From NCBI GenBank assembly GCA_934717675.1, contig CAKUYZ010000040.1, forward strand, positions 1 through 14,822: a DNA stretch of 14,822 bases. The letters run 5' to 3'. The DNA comes from an uncultured Bacteroidales bacterium (GTDB taxonomy: Bacteria; Bacteroidota; Bacteroidia; Bacteroidales; Marinilabiliaceae). Within the stretch, counting starts at the first letter, position 1; each line of letters begins with the position of its first letter. Under the pieces are notes generated by a model. That model saw nothing but the letters and a program-made list of their open reading frames with translations. It was not told where the DNA came from and ran no database searches. Made by a program: the position numbers and the translations under genes. Of this stretch, positions 1 to 8,591 are shown one piece after another.

Positions 1-413
1 TCGATACCGTGTTCAACCATGAATTTGATTTCCCAGTCGGAGGTTTCGGGAAGTCCCTCATCGTAGAAGCCGAGAACGGTGTTGACATCGTCATACGGCG
101 AAATGCAGTCCCAGCCGGCGTGCGAACCTTCACGCCACAGCGAGCAGATGTTCATGCCGACCACATAGTCGCCCTTCTTTTTGGGAACAACGGGTGCCGG
201 GACATAGTCTTCGGGTTCTTCGGGCTTGACCCAGGCGATGATATCCGAGAACATGAGAAGCGAATCTTTATAGGCTTCATAGGAGATCCGGAAGCCGTCC
301 ACGAACTTCGCCGGGTTTTCGAAATCGACTACCTTGGTCTTTTTGCCGTTGAGCCAGATGGTTGCCTTGCCGGAATCGGTATCCGCCTCCATGCGGAAGG
401 GCAGTCCGTTCTT
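1..413 (-). CDS. GH99/WbsX-like glycan-acting protein, partial at both ends
   Basis: An open frame reads from about position 413 to the window edge without a stop. The first part resembles a concanavalin/LamG-like beta-sandwich (strand pattern around ATIWLNGKK and FVDGFRIS). After a proline- and lysine-rich linker a second domain begins with GDYVVGMNICSLWREG and continues through NTVLGFYDEGLPETSDWEIK to MVEHGI. That spacing (G-Y-Y/F-D-E-G, D-W-E-I, E-H-G-I) resembles the start of GH71/GH99-like or WbsX-type domains, which are found in secreted or capsule-related glycan-processing proteins. No genuine start is visible: the frame is joined directly to the broken peroxiredoxin upstream. Glutamate codons are 9 GAA to 2 GAG, whereas the rest of the window strongly prefers GAG, so this piece probably comes from another genome or locus. 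The family assignment rests on motif recall only. Confidence 0.5.
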
Positions 414-656
414 CTATATGAACTTCTTGTGCTTCGCGGCGTCGTCTACGCTCACACCCACCACCTCGTAGCCCGCCGCGCGCATGGCGGCATAGTTGTC
501 TCGCAGGTTGCAGGCCTCGCTAGTGCAGCCTGGCGTGCTATCCTTTGGGTAGAAGTACAGGGCTATTTTCTTGCCGGCGAAGTCGCTCAGGCGCACCTCT
601 TTGCCATCTTGGTCCAGCCCCAAGAGTTCCGGGGCGGCATCTCCAACGTTTATCAT
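414..656 (-). pseudogene. bcp: Bcp-type peroxiredoxin (thiol peroxidase), interrupted by TAG
   Basis: The first 80 residues are a clear Bcp/PrxQ-subfamily AhpC-TSA domain. Bcp enzymes are cytosolic and reduce hydrogen peroxide and organic peroxides using thioredoxin. The peroxidatic cysteine is C44 in DSTPGCTSEACNLRD and the PrxQ-type resolving cysteine is C49; YFYPKD lies just before. A normal Bcp has about 150 residues, but a TAG at 414-416 ends this one after KKFI. The frame beyond the TAG reads KNGLPF, which is what Bcp proteins have next (usually F-x-E-K-x-G-L-P-F), so GAG to TAG is the simplest change. From about position 400 the frame enters an unrelated protein. The ATG at 656 follows an A-rich stretch with AAAAAGG and lies 23 bp after the macroglobulin stop, suggesting co-transcription. 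As it stands it cannot make a full enzyme. A contig-end chimera is likelier than a true pseudogene. Confidence 0.85.
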
Positions 657-679
657 TGCCTTTTTATTTTTTCAGTTCG

Positions 680-3600
680 TTATCTCGTCTTTATTCTCAA
701 GCCCTCGGAGTGGGCCGCGATCTCGGTGTCGTACATGCACGTGGCATCGGCATAGCCACCGGCGAAGTCGCCGCTGTTGGTGACCGTCATGACGTAGCTC
801 ACCGAGTGCCACCCGTCATTTAGATAGTCAATGAAGAACTCCACCGTCTCGTCAGCGATGGACATATAGTGCGGCGGCGTCGGCACGTCGGCATCAGTCC
901 ATCGCCACCACCACCAGCCGCGGTAGCCAGAGAGTTTGTCTTCCGGCTCCAAGGCCGCCGCCCTGTGGTCGCGCAGTCTCACGAAGCTCAGAGGCTCGTC
1001 ATTATAGAATCGCAGCGTGGCGCGCACCTGGTCTCCTATGGCCAGCGATTCGGAGCCCAGAGCCACCCACTCCATGCGCCCATTCACTTGCCGGCGCACC
1101 TCTAGCCGCCTCTCAACCCTCAGTTTGTCAGAGCCATCGGCCTTCATTTCCCCGTCTTGGGGAACGAACGCCACGCGCTGCCAACTGCCCCACGAGGCCA
1201 CGCCATCGCTCTTTGTCACCTGCGCCTTGGCCACATCGGCCGCAGGGTCTAGCGAGACGTCCACTTTGGGCTGCTCCACATCGCAGACAATCTCCTGCCC
1301 ACCTATGCGCACCACGTCTCTCGCCTCCACCTTGGCTTGCGAAGCCAACAGAGCCAGCACGGCTCGGCTGGAGCTTTGAGCGTCGGGCCAATCGGAGCCG
1401 CGCTTCATCAGCACAAGATGGTTGATTAGCTTTGGCAGGTTTGGGCTGGTGTGATTGAGCCGCTGGAGGGTCATTATGAGCATGGCTTGCGCCTCGACAA
1501 GGGCGCGGCGGCGCAAGAACCCGGTCTCGGCAACGAACGCCGTGCCGTCTTTGGTCTGCACCAAATTTCCTTCCAAACTCTTGACAATCAGCCGCGCCTC
1601 TGCCGTGCGGCCAGCCTGCGCCAAGATGGTGGATGCCGTGATGCGGTCGCACGCCGACGGATATTGCCAATGTTTTTGCAAGACGTCAAGGAGCGACTGA
1701 GCGTCGGCGCCTACCTTGGTGCCCATGAGCAGGCGGGCGTGGAGCAGCTCCAGGGTCATGTTGTCTAGGAGCAAGTCTCGCTTGCCCCCAGCCTTGCCCG
1801 CCTCAGCCAGGCACTTATTGTACTCTTTGAGGCTTGCCGCCAGTTGTTTGTCAAGATAGGGGATGGCCTTTTGGCATATCTGTGCCACATATTTTTCATC
1901 GGCCCTCACCACGCCCAGCCGCATCATCTCGCCAAGGGTGCTGACGACGTTCACCGTCATCCACCGCGAGCCATCCATGCCGCTAAACCACGGGAACTCG
2001 CCGCTTGGCAACTGCATATTGGCAAGTTTGGCAATGGCTTCGGCCTTCATCTTGTCAGCGTGGCTGCCGCTCATGAGCTTCACCACATCCTTGTCATGCC
2101 GCCTCAACGCCTTGGCCACATAGAGCCATGGCGTGTGTTCCGCGTCGGCAATGCGATAGGCGGCGGTGTCGGCTGCGGCATGATCCCGCAAATAGTCCAC
2201 AGCCTTGGCTACCTCTGGTTTCTGCTTGAGCATCTGGGCTATGGCGGCCGTCTCGTAGCGGCACAGGTATGTGTCTGTGCAGGGCTGCCATCCGCTCCCG
2301 AGTTGCGGCAGCGAGCGCAGCACCTCAATGAAGGCGTTGCTGGTGTAGGAGAATGTGAGAGCCTTAGTGCCTTTTCCGTCAAATGGGTTCTCAATGGTGT
2401 GCTCCCCTTTCTTGTTCAGCACAAAGGTGTGGCTCTCTGTCACTTGCCTATACAGCTGCGCCACAGGCAGCTCCACCCTCTCGCCATCTGACGCTCCATT
2501 GGCCTTGGCAATCACCTCTAGCCTAATGCCTTCTACGCCAAGCGGCACCGTGAGCTGCCAAACGGCTTTTTGTGACAGCACGTCACCGAACTCAACCTCA
2601 ACGGTTGGCAACGTCATCAACGTCCGGCCCGTCTCCGCGTCCGACACTGTGAGCGAGACCGCCGCGTGCGAGACTGCCGTGTCGGCCGCCGTGACATCGG
2701 CGGCTATGGAGACCGTGTCCCCCTCGGTAAGGAATCGCGGCACTCCAAGGCGGACGTTGAGCGGCTTGCTCACCGTGAGCGTCTGGGTGACCATGGCGCT
2801 GCGCAACCGGCCGTCGGTGGCTAAGGCGCGAAATTTATATGTCGTGAGGTTGTCAGGCAAATCAAAAGAGAACGTCACCAGACCTGCCGAGTCGGCTCGC
2901 AAGTCGGGCTCAAAGAACACGGTCTCGGCAAAGTTGGAGCGCAGTGTCACGTCATCGTCACCTTGGCCCGCGTCATCTTCATCACTGGCCAAGGCATTGC
3001 CTTTGCCATTCACAACAACCTCCTCACACAGATCGGCATCGGCCTCAAAAACCTCATTCAAGACGCCAGCCGACTTATTCATCCTGCAGCCTCGGACATG
3101 AGGCGAGCCATAGGCCATTGCGAACATCGGAGCCTCCAAGTATTGCCATGCGTCTCCTTTGGCCGTCAGACCGTCCATGGCATTGCGCAAAACACCGCTT
3201 AATGAGTAGTCGCACCCACTCCACCAATATTGCAGGCCAACAGGGAAGCCCTCGTTGGGACGATAAGGCAAAGAGGGGGACACGCTCCAATGATACACCC
3301 CATTGCCAACCGTCAGCCTGTCAAAAGACGGGTCCCAGTCGCTGCTGACGTACTCATCCAGGCGGCTGTCATACATTGAGGAGACGATGCTTCCCCCCTG
3401 CCCCATGTCGGTCAATATGGTCCACGTTTCCCGCGCGCCAGGCCGCGAGTGGTCTCTAAAAGTCTTGAGAGACAGCGTCAAAGCCTTCTCATGACGGCGC
3501 ACGCGCACTTCTCGGTCTTCCGCGAAGTAAGAACGTCCGTCTTTGCACACATTGGCCACAATGCGCAACGTCTCGCCGTCCACAGCGTCAGCAGGAACGT

Positions 3601-6268
3601 CATATGTCACATTGGCCACGCCGCAAGACACGTCTACGGTCCGCCGCCAATCCATCTTGCCACGGCGCGCCACGACGACGCTCACGTGAGCATCCGCCAA
3701 ACCAGAGAAAACCTTGAAGTTGAGCCTCTCCCCGTTTGTCACCTCGTCTGGGGCGAAGACGCCCACATAGTCTAGCCCGGCCGTCGGCCCCTCTTGCGCC
3801 AAAAGTGTCACGCAAGACTTGCTCTTGAGAGGCGAGCCATCTAATGCCTTACCTGTCAGCTCAATGGCATATTTTCCAGGAACAAGTCCCAAGGAGTCGA
3901 GCCACAGCTCGCGCTTGCCGCGGACGTCATAGTCGGCCTCAAAAGCTGGTCTCTTGGCCAAATTGCCAGAGGCGGAGGCGGGCAGGTTATCAAGATGCGG
4001 GGCTGCGCATATTACGGTATCGACCACCGTGGTCACCTTAGGGCGCAAGCCGCGATTGGCCTCGTAGGGGGTGAGCTTGAGGTGTACAGTGGATGCGAAA
4101 GGCCATCCGTTCGAGTTTACGGAGCGGAGCCTAAGCTTATGGCCTCCACCCACAACGTCCACATCTTCCTCTTGCTCAACGTTGATGCTGGATCCTTGAG
4201 TCCATAAGTGGCAGAACGCCTGGGCTGTGGCAGTCTCTCCCTTCAGGTCGGTCACACGCACCTCAATGGAGTATGTCTCGTCTTCATCCTTGGTCTTAAA
4301 TGAGAAGCCGAAACGTCCGTCAGAATCTGTTGTGGTGAGGCCATCGCAGAGCACTTCGCCGTCTTCTGACGAGATGGTATATTTTGTGGAGGCTCCCGCC
4401 ACAGGAAGTCCGGCGGCCGACTTTGCCACTCCGCCCACCGTGGCCGTGGCCCCGGGCAACAAAGCCTCAGTGAACGGGTCTATGCTGACGGTGTTGTCCG
4501 TCCTCTTGAAATCTTCAATGCGCACCGACTGCCAACACAAACGCGCGTTCTTCTCCTCCACGCAAACGTAGCCGCCACCTTTGGGCGCATCGGCCGGGAC
4601 GACCATCTCACCCCAAGCCGAGCCAAGGTCATCTAGGCGCAAGTCTTGGTGCGCCAGCTCTTTGCCGTTTTGCGCATAGAGCGTCAGCTTATAGCGCGCG
4701 CCTTTTGCTGCCGGCTCAACTTGGTCATAGCCAGAGTTATAGACAAACGCCTTGAACATCACCGTCTGCCCTGGCCTATATATGGCCCTGTCGGTCAACA
4801 CTTTCGCGCGCTTAACGCGTTTCTCGGAGTTAAATCTGTCTCGCTGTCCATCGGCGTAGGACTTGAAGCGGAACGTGTCATCGGCGCGGCGAATCACGAC
4901 TTCCCTGTTGTCTCCTGTCACGTTGAGACGGCACCACCCGTCGGCGTCAGGTTTGCTCTTCTTATTCACGGTGGCGGAAGTCAACGCCTCGCCCGTCAGA
5001 TAGTCTTTCACAAGCACCATCCTGCCCCCATAGTCTTGTGAGAAATTGCTCACGCAGATTTGCGAACACGTGACCATCTCCGCGGCCCTCAGGCTGTCAC
5101 CTATGAAAGCGGCCACGACATAGAGCCCGGGCTTGAGGCCGCCAAGCTCCGCATAGGCCGATGAGACGTTTAGTCTGATGTCCGTCTTTGGCAGTCGCAT
5201 CGCCTTCTCTTCCACAGACTTTGTCGTCTTCAAGACTTTAGCCATCGGCTTGTCTCCTAAGTCTGGCGCGCGGTATACTTTAAGCGTCACCTCGTCCGTG
5301 TTCCGATACTTCAGGTATATGGGCAAAAAGCCACCTGGCACCACTTGGCCATCGGAACCCACAAAGACCTCCTGTTTCTCAATGCATCGCGCCTGCTCTT
5401 CGGCAAGCGTGGCGAAAGGCGAGCCTGCCAATGTTTTCGCAGCCCCCTTGAACAGAGCCAAAGCCTCGGCCACTTTAGCGTCGGCTTCTGAAATATCTTG
5501 TTTGCCAACGGCTTTTGCCCGCTCCGTGAGCCATGCCGCCTTGGCAAAGTTCACAAGGGCCAACTCCTCGCCTGTCCGCGCGCCAATGGTCTCCAGGTCT
5601 TTCATCAGGCTGTCTGCCACGTCCGCCTTGGCGCCCTCTCTCGGCATTGTGAAGCGTAAGACGCGGCTCAATATTTTTGACATGCGGTCGTCATTGGCCA
5701 CAGCCGCGCTCTCCATCTCACTAACGGCCAACGAGGCGGCCTCGGTTGCGGAACTCCTCCACATATGTCCGCGAAGGGCTATGGTCGTCGCTATGTAGTC
5801 CAACAAGTTCATCCGTGCCGCCCATCCCTCCACGCCGGCCAGCTCGGCCTTATACGAGCGCAACGCCTCCGGCTCGGCAAGAGCGGCCTTGGCTGTGGAC
5901 AGCGAGTCATCATTTTGCAAGAACGCCTCCAATGAGAGCAACTGGCGCAGCGGGATCCAGGCATCAGCCGCAGCCTTCGTGAACTCGGCGCTGGGCGTGG
6001 TCTCACGCAACAGCCTGCGCCCGTTGAGGCGAATGTCAGTCTTTACCAGAGAGAGCATCCACCGAGTGTCTTGCGCGGCTCGCGCCCTCTTCTTGGCCTC
6101 GGCAATGAGCGGCGCGGCACTGAGAGGCTGCTCAATCTTGGCCAAAGAATCTATGGCACATTTCAACTCTTGGTCTGTCATAGTGTTTACAGATTTATCC
6201 TTGGCTAGTCCGCAGACCACAAAAAGACCCATCAGGGCCACGCTCATAAGCAATACGAATTTTTTCAT
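680..6268 (-). CDS. Secreted alpha-2-macroglobulin-family protein lacking the thioester motif
   Basis: This is an 1862-residue bacterial alpha-2-macroglobulin, a length usual for Bacteroidales members. Such proteins are exported and are thought to trap or restrain foreign proteases. Residues 1-22 form a signal peptide (MKKFVLLMSVALMGLFVVCG). VVCG is a poor lipobox, so signal peptidase I cleavage is as likely as lipidation. Residues 30-300 are helical. An MG2-type domain carries VLTDRAIYRPGQTV (490-503). The A2M core domain is at about 1108-1180 (ETVFFEPDLRAD, LTTYKFRALATDGR). An alpha-toroid-like region covers about 1300-1650 (PSGEFPWFSGMDGSRW). The C-terminal macroglobulin domain ends with SGYRG, FFIDYLNDGWHSVSY, CMYDTEIAAHSEG. 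Where thioester forms have CxEQ this one has C1330-T-D-T1333, so no internal thioester can form. The start at 6268 is chosen because it opens the signal peptide; the longer frame runs back through the lptC terminator. No clear promoter was seen upstream. Confidence 0.93.
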   Translation of the reverse strand: MKKFVLLMSVALMGLFVVCGLAKDKSVNTMTDQELKCAIDSLAKIEQPLSAAPLIAEAKKRARAAQDTRWMLSLVKTDIRLNGRRLLRETTPSAEFTKAAADAWIPLRQLLSLEAFLQNDDSLSTAKAALAEPEALRSYKAELAGVEGWAARMNLLDYIATTIALRGHMWRSSATEAASLAVSEMESAAVANDDRMSKILSRVLRFTMPREGAKADVADSLMKDLETIGARTGEELALVNFAKAAWLTERAKAVGKQDISEADAKVAEALALFKGAAKTLAGSPFATLAEEQARCIEKQEVFVGSDGQVVPGGFLPIYLKYRNTDEVTLKVYRAPDLGDKPMAKVLKTTKSVEEKAMRLPKTDIRLNVSSAYAELGGLKPGLYVVAAFIGDSLRAAEMVTCSQICVSNFSQDYGGRMVLVKDYLTGEALTSATVNKKSKPDADGWCRLNVTGDNREVVIRRADDTFRFKSYADGQRDRFNSEKRVKRAKVLTDRAIYRPGQTVMFKAFVYNSGYDQVEPAAKGARYKLTLYAQNGKELAHQDLRLDDLGSAWGEMVVPADAPKGGGYVCVEEKNARLCWQSVRIEDFKRTDNTVSIDPFTEALLPGATATVGGVAKSAAGLPVAGASTKYTISSEDGEVLCDGLTTTDSDGRFGFSFKTKDEDETYSIEVRVTDLKGETATAQAFCHLWTQGSSINVEQEEDVDVVGGGHKLRLRSVNSNGWPFASTVHLKLTPYEANRGLRPKVTTVVDTVICAAPHLDNLPASASGNLAKRPAFEADYDVRGKRELWLDSLGLVPGKYAIELTGKALDGSPLKSKSCVTLLAQEGPTAGLDYVGVFAPDEVTNGERLNFKVFSGLADAHVSVVVARRGKMDWRRTVDVSCGVANVTYDVPADAVDGETLRIVANVCKDGRSYFAEDREVRVRRHEKALTLSLKTFRDHSRPGARETWTILTDMGQGGSIVSSMYDSRLDEYVSSDWDPSFDRLTVGNGVYHWSVSPSLPYRPNEGFPVGLQYWWSGCDYSLSGVLRNAMDGLTAKGDAWQYLEAPMFAMAYGSPHVRGCRMNKSAGVLNEVFEADADLCEEVVVNGKGNALASDEDDAGQGDDDVTLRSNFAETVFFEPDLRADSAGLVTFSFDLPDNLTTYKFRALATDGRLRSAMVTQTLTVSKPLNVRLGVPRFLTEGDTVSIAADVTAADTAVSHAAVSLTVSDAETGRTLMTLPTVEVEFGDVLSQKAVWQLTVPLGVEGIRLEVIAKANGASDGERVELPVAQLYRQVTESHTFVLNKKGEHTIENPFDGKGTKALTFSYTSNAFIEVLRSLPQLGSGWQPCTDTYLCRYETAAIAQMLKQKPEVAKAVDYLRDHAAADTAAYRIADAEHTPWLYVAKALRRHDKDVVKLMSGSHADKMKAEAIAKLANMQLPSGEFPWFSGMDGSRWMTVNVVSTLGEMMRLGVVRADEKYVAQICQKAIPYLDKQLAASLKEYNKCLAEAGKAGGKRDLLLDNMTLELLHARLLMGTKVGADAQSLLDVLQKHWQYPSACDRITASTILAQAGRTAEARLIVKSLEGNLVQTKDGTAFVAETGFLRRRALVEAQAMLIMTLQRLNHTSPNLPKLINHLVLMKRGSDWPDAQSSSRAVLALLASQAKVEARDVVRIGGQEIVCDVEQPKVDVSLDPAADVAKAQVTKSDGVASWGSWQRVAFVPQDGEMKADGSDKLRVERRLEVRRQVNGRMEWVALGSESLAIGDQVRATLRFYNDEPLSFVRLRDHRAAALEPEDKLSGYRGWWWWRWTDADVPTPPHYMSIADETVEFFIDYLNDGWHSVSYVMTVTNSGDFAGGYADATCMYDTEIAAHSEGLRIKTR

Positions 6269-6346
6269 GGTTAGTCTGTTTAGACGCGCGACAACGGCAC
6301 GCCCACTATGCCCACATTCCTCAATAATCGTGCCACTAGAAGGCAG

Positions 6347-6382
6347 AAAAGCCCCCGCGCCGCATTTACGGGCGCAGGGGCT
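6347..6382 (-). terminator. Intrinsic terminator after lptC
   Basis: On the minus strand, AGCCCCTGCGCC pairs with GGCGCGGGGGCT across a 9-nt loop (arms at 6371-6382 and 6350-6361), with one G-T wobble and otherwise perfect pairing. It is followed by a short T-run (TTTT, 6347-6350). It begins 25 bp after the lptC stop and about 80 bp before the macroglobulin start. It should therefore end the TPR-lptC transcript and make the macroglobulin gene a separate unit. Confidence 0.85.
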
Positions 6383-6407
6383 CATGTCATTGGCAAACAG
6401 AAACCCG

Positions 6408-6986
6408 TTATTTGCTCTCTTCCACGTCAATCTCGCCACCTGGGCGCTTTATCTCATATTTGCTCATGCGGTCGTCGCTCTCAAAGCCGCGCCCCGTTAT
6501 GAGCTGTCCCTTTGTGGTTATCTTGACAAACTTGTCAGAATAAATTCGCCGTTCTGCCGTGTTCCAAAACATTTGCTCCGTGTTCAAGACATCGCCTTTT
6601 TCCGTCACAGCCTCCACGTCATTATCCAACTCCCAGAGGTTCTGTTTCTTAAAATAGCGCGCCTTGTTGCATTTGACGCGGCTTTTCACAACTCGCCCCT
6701 GCTCATCATACATCTTAAAGTCCAGTCCGCCAGGGAAGTCAACATACGGTTCTTCCACATTGTCATATTGTTGGAGCTCTGGCGTGATGAACTCATATTT
6801 GAAGTTTCCAGAGTCGGTCACGAAGGTATGCAAGTCATAGGCGGAGAGGCTAGCCCTCTCCATCTCCTGCTCCACGGCCGTCAGCTCGCTGCGCTCGTTG
6901 CGCAGGCAAGACGTGAAAAAGAACGTGGCAAGCAGTGCCACAGCACCGCTCGCCACGTTGTGGATGATGGTATGAAGCCCCTTCAT
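6408..6986 (-). CDS. lptC: LPS export lipoprotein LptC
   Basis: A 192-residue protein of the LptC family, the bitopic or lipid-anchored periplasmic component that takes lipopolysaccharide from the LptBFG transporter and passes it to LptA. The N-terminus is a lipoprotein signal peptide with lipobox FFTSC (C27), as is common in Bacteroidetes LptC. The body has the LptC beta-jellyroll pattern: FKYEFITPELQQYD, the V-DFPGGLDFKMYDEQG segment, ARYFKKQNLWELDNDVEAV, ERRIYSDKFVKI and ITGRGFESDDRMSKYEI near the end. The length matches the family. It follows the TPR gene by 14 bp and is closed by a strong terminator, so both are probably on one mRNA. No distinct Shine-Dalgarno sequence is seen, which is normal for this phylum. 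Confidence 0.92.
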   Translation of the reverse strand: MKGLHTIIHNVASGAVALLATFFFTSCLRNERSELTAVEQEMERASLSAYDLHTFVTDSGNFKYEFITPELQQYDNVEEPYVDFPGGLDFKMYDEQGRVVKSRVKCNKARYFKKQNLWELDNDVEAVTEKGDVLNTEQMFWNTAERRIYSDKFVKITTKGQLITGRGFESDDRMSKYEIKRPGGEIDVEESK

Positions 6987-7000
6987 TCTGAAGTGGTTGC

Positions 7001-8362
7001 TTACTTCTTGGCCCTTACCGTGGTATTCTCGTTGATGAAACCGCCCACATGATAGGCAGAGCCATCCTTAATGCCCTCGAAGAAGAGATCCTCCTTGCTT
7101 GGGAAATACTGAGAATATTGGCGGATGAGGTCGGTAGCCTCTTTCTGTATGGCCTCAGAGGAGTCTATGCTCTTGGCTTTCACAAGTTTGTCAACAGCAG
7201 CCCAATAGCCAGCCTTCTTCTCATAGTCCTTCTCGCCTATATTACGGGCCCCAGAGGCGTAGAGCTTGGCCATGAGCACATAGGGAGCGCCCCAATCGGA
7301 GCGAAGCTGCGCCGCATTGGCAGCTGCCTGCTTGGCGGCCGCGAAGTTGTTGCTAGAGAAGAGCACGAGAGCTTTCTCGTAATAATATTTGCCTTTCAGC
7401 TGGTCGTCAGTCTCAAGGTTGATGGCCTCGTCATAGTATGAGATGGCCTTCTCCACATCGCTCTGTTTGAGATACATCTTGGCAAGGCCGCGGGCGGAAG
7501 ACGCCTCGGGAGAGATCTTGTGGAGAGCCTCCGATGTGGCGTAGAAGAGGTCGCTGTCGGTGCAGTCTTCATTGCCGAGCAGTTTGTTGATTCGCTTCAG
7601 CCAAGCGGCATCGCCCTGATTGGCGGCGAGCTGCGGGGTGAAGATCTTCTCCAGGGTGGCGCAATCGGCAGCGCCGCTGTGCGCGAAGATCTGCTCAATG
7701 TTGTCTTTCGATGTGGCCACGCTCTCTTTGAGCTTCTCGCCGCCGGCGGCCTCGACCTTGGGCATAAGGTCTCCACACTTGACGTAGGCGTTGACCACTT
7801 CCTCGGCCGAGATTTCGTCATCAGCGAACTGCGCGGCCTTTTGAGCCATATAGGTCTGGAGGAATGCGGGCTGGATGGTGGATGGGTCGCCTGCTATGGA
7901 CTGCTCGAGCAACTTGATGACCTCGGCGCGGACTGCCTTGTCGCCCTGCTTATAAGCCACCATGTCCAGCGCCTTCATACCCATAAGGTATGAGGTGGGA
8001 TATTTCTTGTTGTTGCCGTAATATTTGGCGCGCTGGTCGTAGATTTTGAGGATGAAGTCGTAATATGTGTCCTTGTTTGCCTTGTCTGTCTTGATGAGGC
8101 CTTTGGCAATCTTGAGGCCGTCAGTGTAGAGGCCCACACCCTTGGCGAGCGGGCACTGCTCGAAGACAATTTTCCAAGGCTCGTAAGCGTCCTTGAAATT
8201 CTTCATCTTGACCTGGTCGCCATACTGGACCAGGTTCATGATACACGTGACACTGTCCTCGCCATGGCCATACTTCGAGCCGTCCTCCACGCCTTTCTGG
8301 GCGAAGATTGTGGCTGGGATTGCCATGAGAGAGGTGGCAGCCAAGATCTTAATGATATTCAT
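7001..8362 (-). CDS. Secreted TPR-repeat protein
   Basis: A 453-residue exported protein with a standard signal peptide (MNIIKILAATSLMAIPATIFA, cleavage probably after residue 21). The rest is almost all helical. Recognisable tetratricopeptide repeats lie at about residues 286-400 (ARGLAKMYLKQSDVEKAISYYDEAI, GKYYYEKALVLFSSNNFAAAKQAA, APYVLMAKLYASG) and weaker helical pairs from about 50 to 270. The C-terminus (YFPSKEDLFFEGIKDGSAYHVGGF) resembles a conserved Bacteroidales TPR family that I recall being encoded beside lptC. The molecular role is unknown. The position directly upstream of lptC suggests a job in envelope biogenesis, perhaps as a periplasmic scaffold, but that is inference. The ATG at 8362 follows an A-rich leader. 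A 229-bp gap separates it from coaX, so it probably has its own promoter, although I could not find a convincing one. Confidence 0.85.
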   Translation of the reverse strand: MNIIKILAATSLMAIPATIFAQKGVEDGSKYGHGEDSVTCIMNLVQYGDQVKMKNFKDAYEPWKIVFEQCPLAKGVGLYTDGLKIAKGLIKTDKANKDTYYDFILKIYDQRAKYYGNNKKYPTSYLMGMKALDMVAYKQGDKAVRAEVIKLLEQSIAGDPSTIQPAFLQTYMAQKAAQFADDEISAEEVVNAYVKCGDLMPKVEAAGGEKLKESVATSKDNIEQIFAHSGAADCATLEKIFTPQLAANQGDAAWLKRINKLLGNEDCTDSDLFYATSEALHKISPEASSARGLAKMYLKQSDVEKAISYYDEAINLETDDQLKGKYYYEKALVLFSSNNFAAAKQAAANAAQLRSDWGAPYVLMAKLYASGARNIGEKDYEKKAGYWAAVDKLVKAKSIDSSEAIQKEATDLIRQYSQYFPSKEDLFFEGIKDGSAYHVGGFINENTTVRAKK

Positions 8363-8523
8363 CTCTTATTGTTTGGTTTAATTGTTTCACCTTGCGGCAA
8401 AACCGCCTCACCTAGGGTTTCGGCAGCCTTGCTAAAAAACATTAATTCTTTAAACGACGAGGTGCGAGCGACTGTCTTACAGCACTTGCCGACACCACAA
8501 ATGGTCTTTGCGCCACACTAGAC

Positions 8524-8558
8524 AAAAAGCCTGCCAAAACGAATGCGGAAGGCAGCCT
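8524..8558 (-). terminator. Probable intrinsic terminator after coaX
   Basis: On the minus strand AGGCTGCC (8551-8558) pairs with GGCAGGCT (8528-8535) except for one G-G mismatch. The loop is 15 nt, and a TTTTT run follows at 8524-8528. It lies about 34 bp after the coaX stop. The stem is modest, so termination may be partial. The remaining leader (8363-8523) shows an AT-rich patch around 8440-8455 but no clear -7/-33 pair. Confidence 0.55.
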
Positions 8559-8591
8559 AGCGAGAGTGGAGGCTTGCCTTAACCTTGATTT

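Noticed and set aside
1128..1670. 180-codon minus-strand open frame in another phase inside the macroglobulin gene
   Set aside because: It lies wholly inside the macroglobulin C-terminal half, whose domain sequence is continuous in the main frame.
6269..6439. N-terminal extension of the macroglobulin by 57 residues
   Set aside because: It would run through the lptC terminator and overlap lptC, and would bury the signal peptide that starts at 6268.
5889..7052. 387-codon plus-strand open frame across the macroglobulin start and lptC
   Set aside because: It is antisense to two well-supported genes and a terminator, has no recognisable domain, and GC-rich coding DNA often keeps the opposite strand open.
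8363..8591. Small RNA or missing gene in the coaX-TPR gap
   Set aside because: No conserved small-RNA shape or credible short coding frame was seen; only the probable terminator and an AT-rich leader could be supported.
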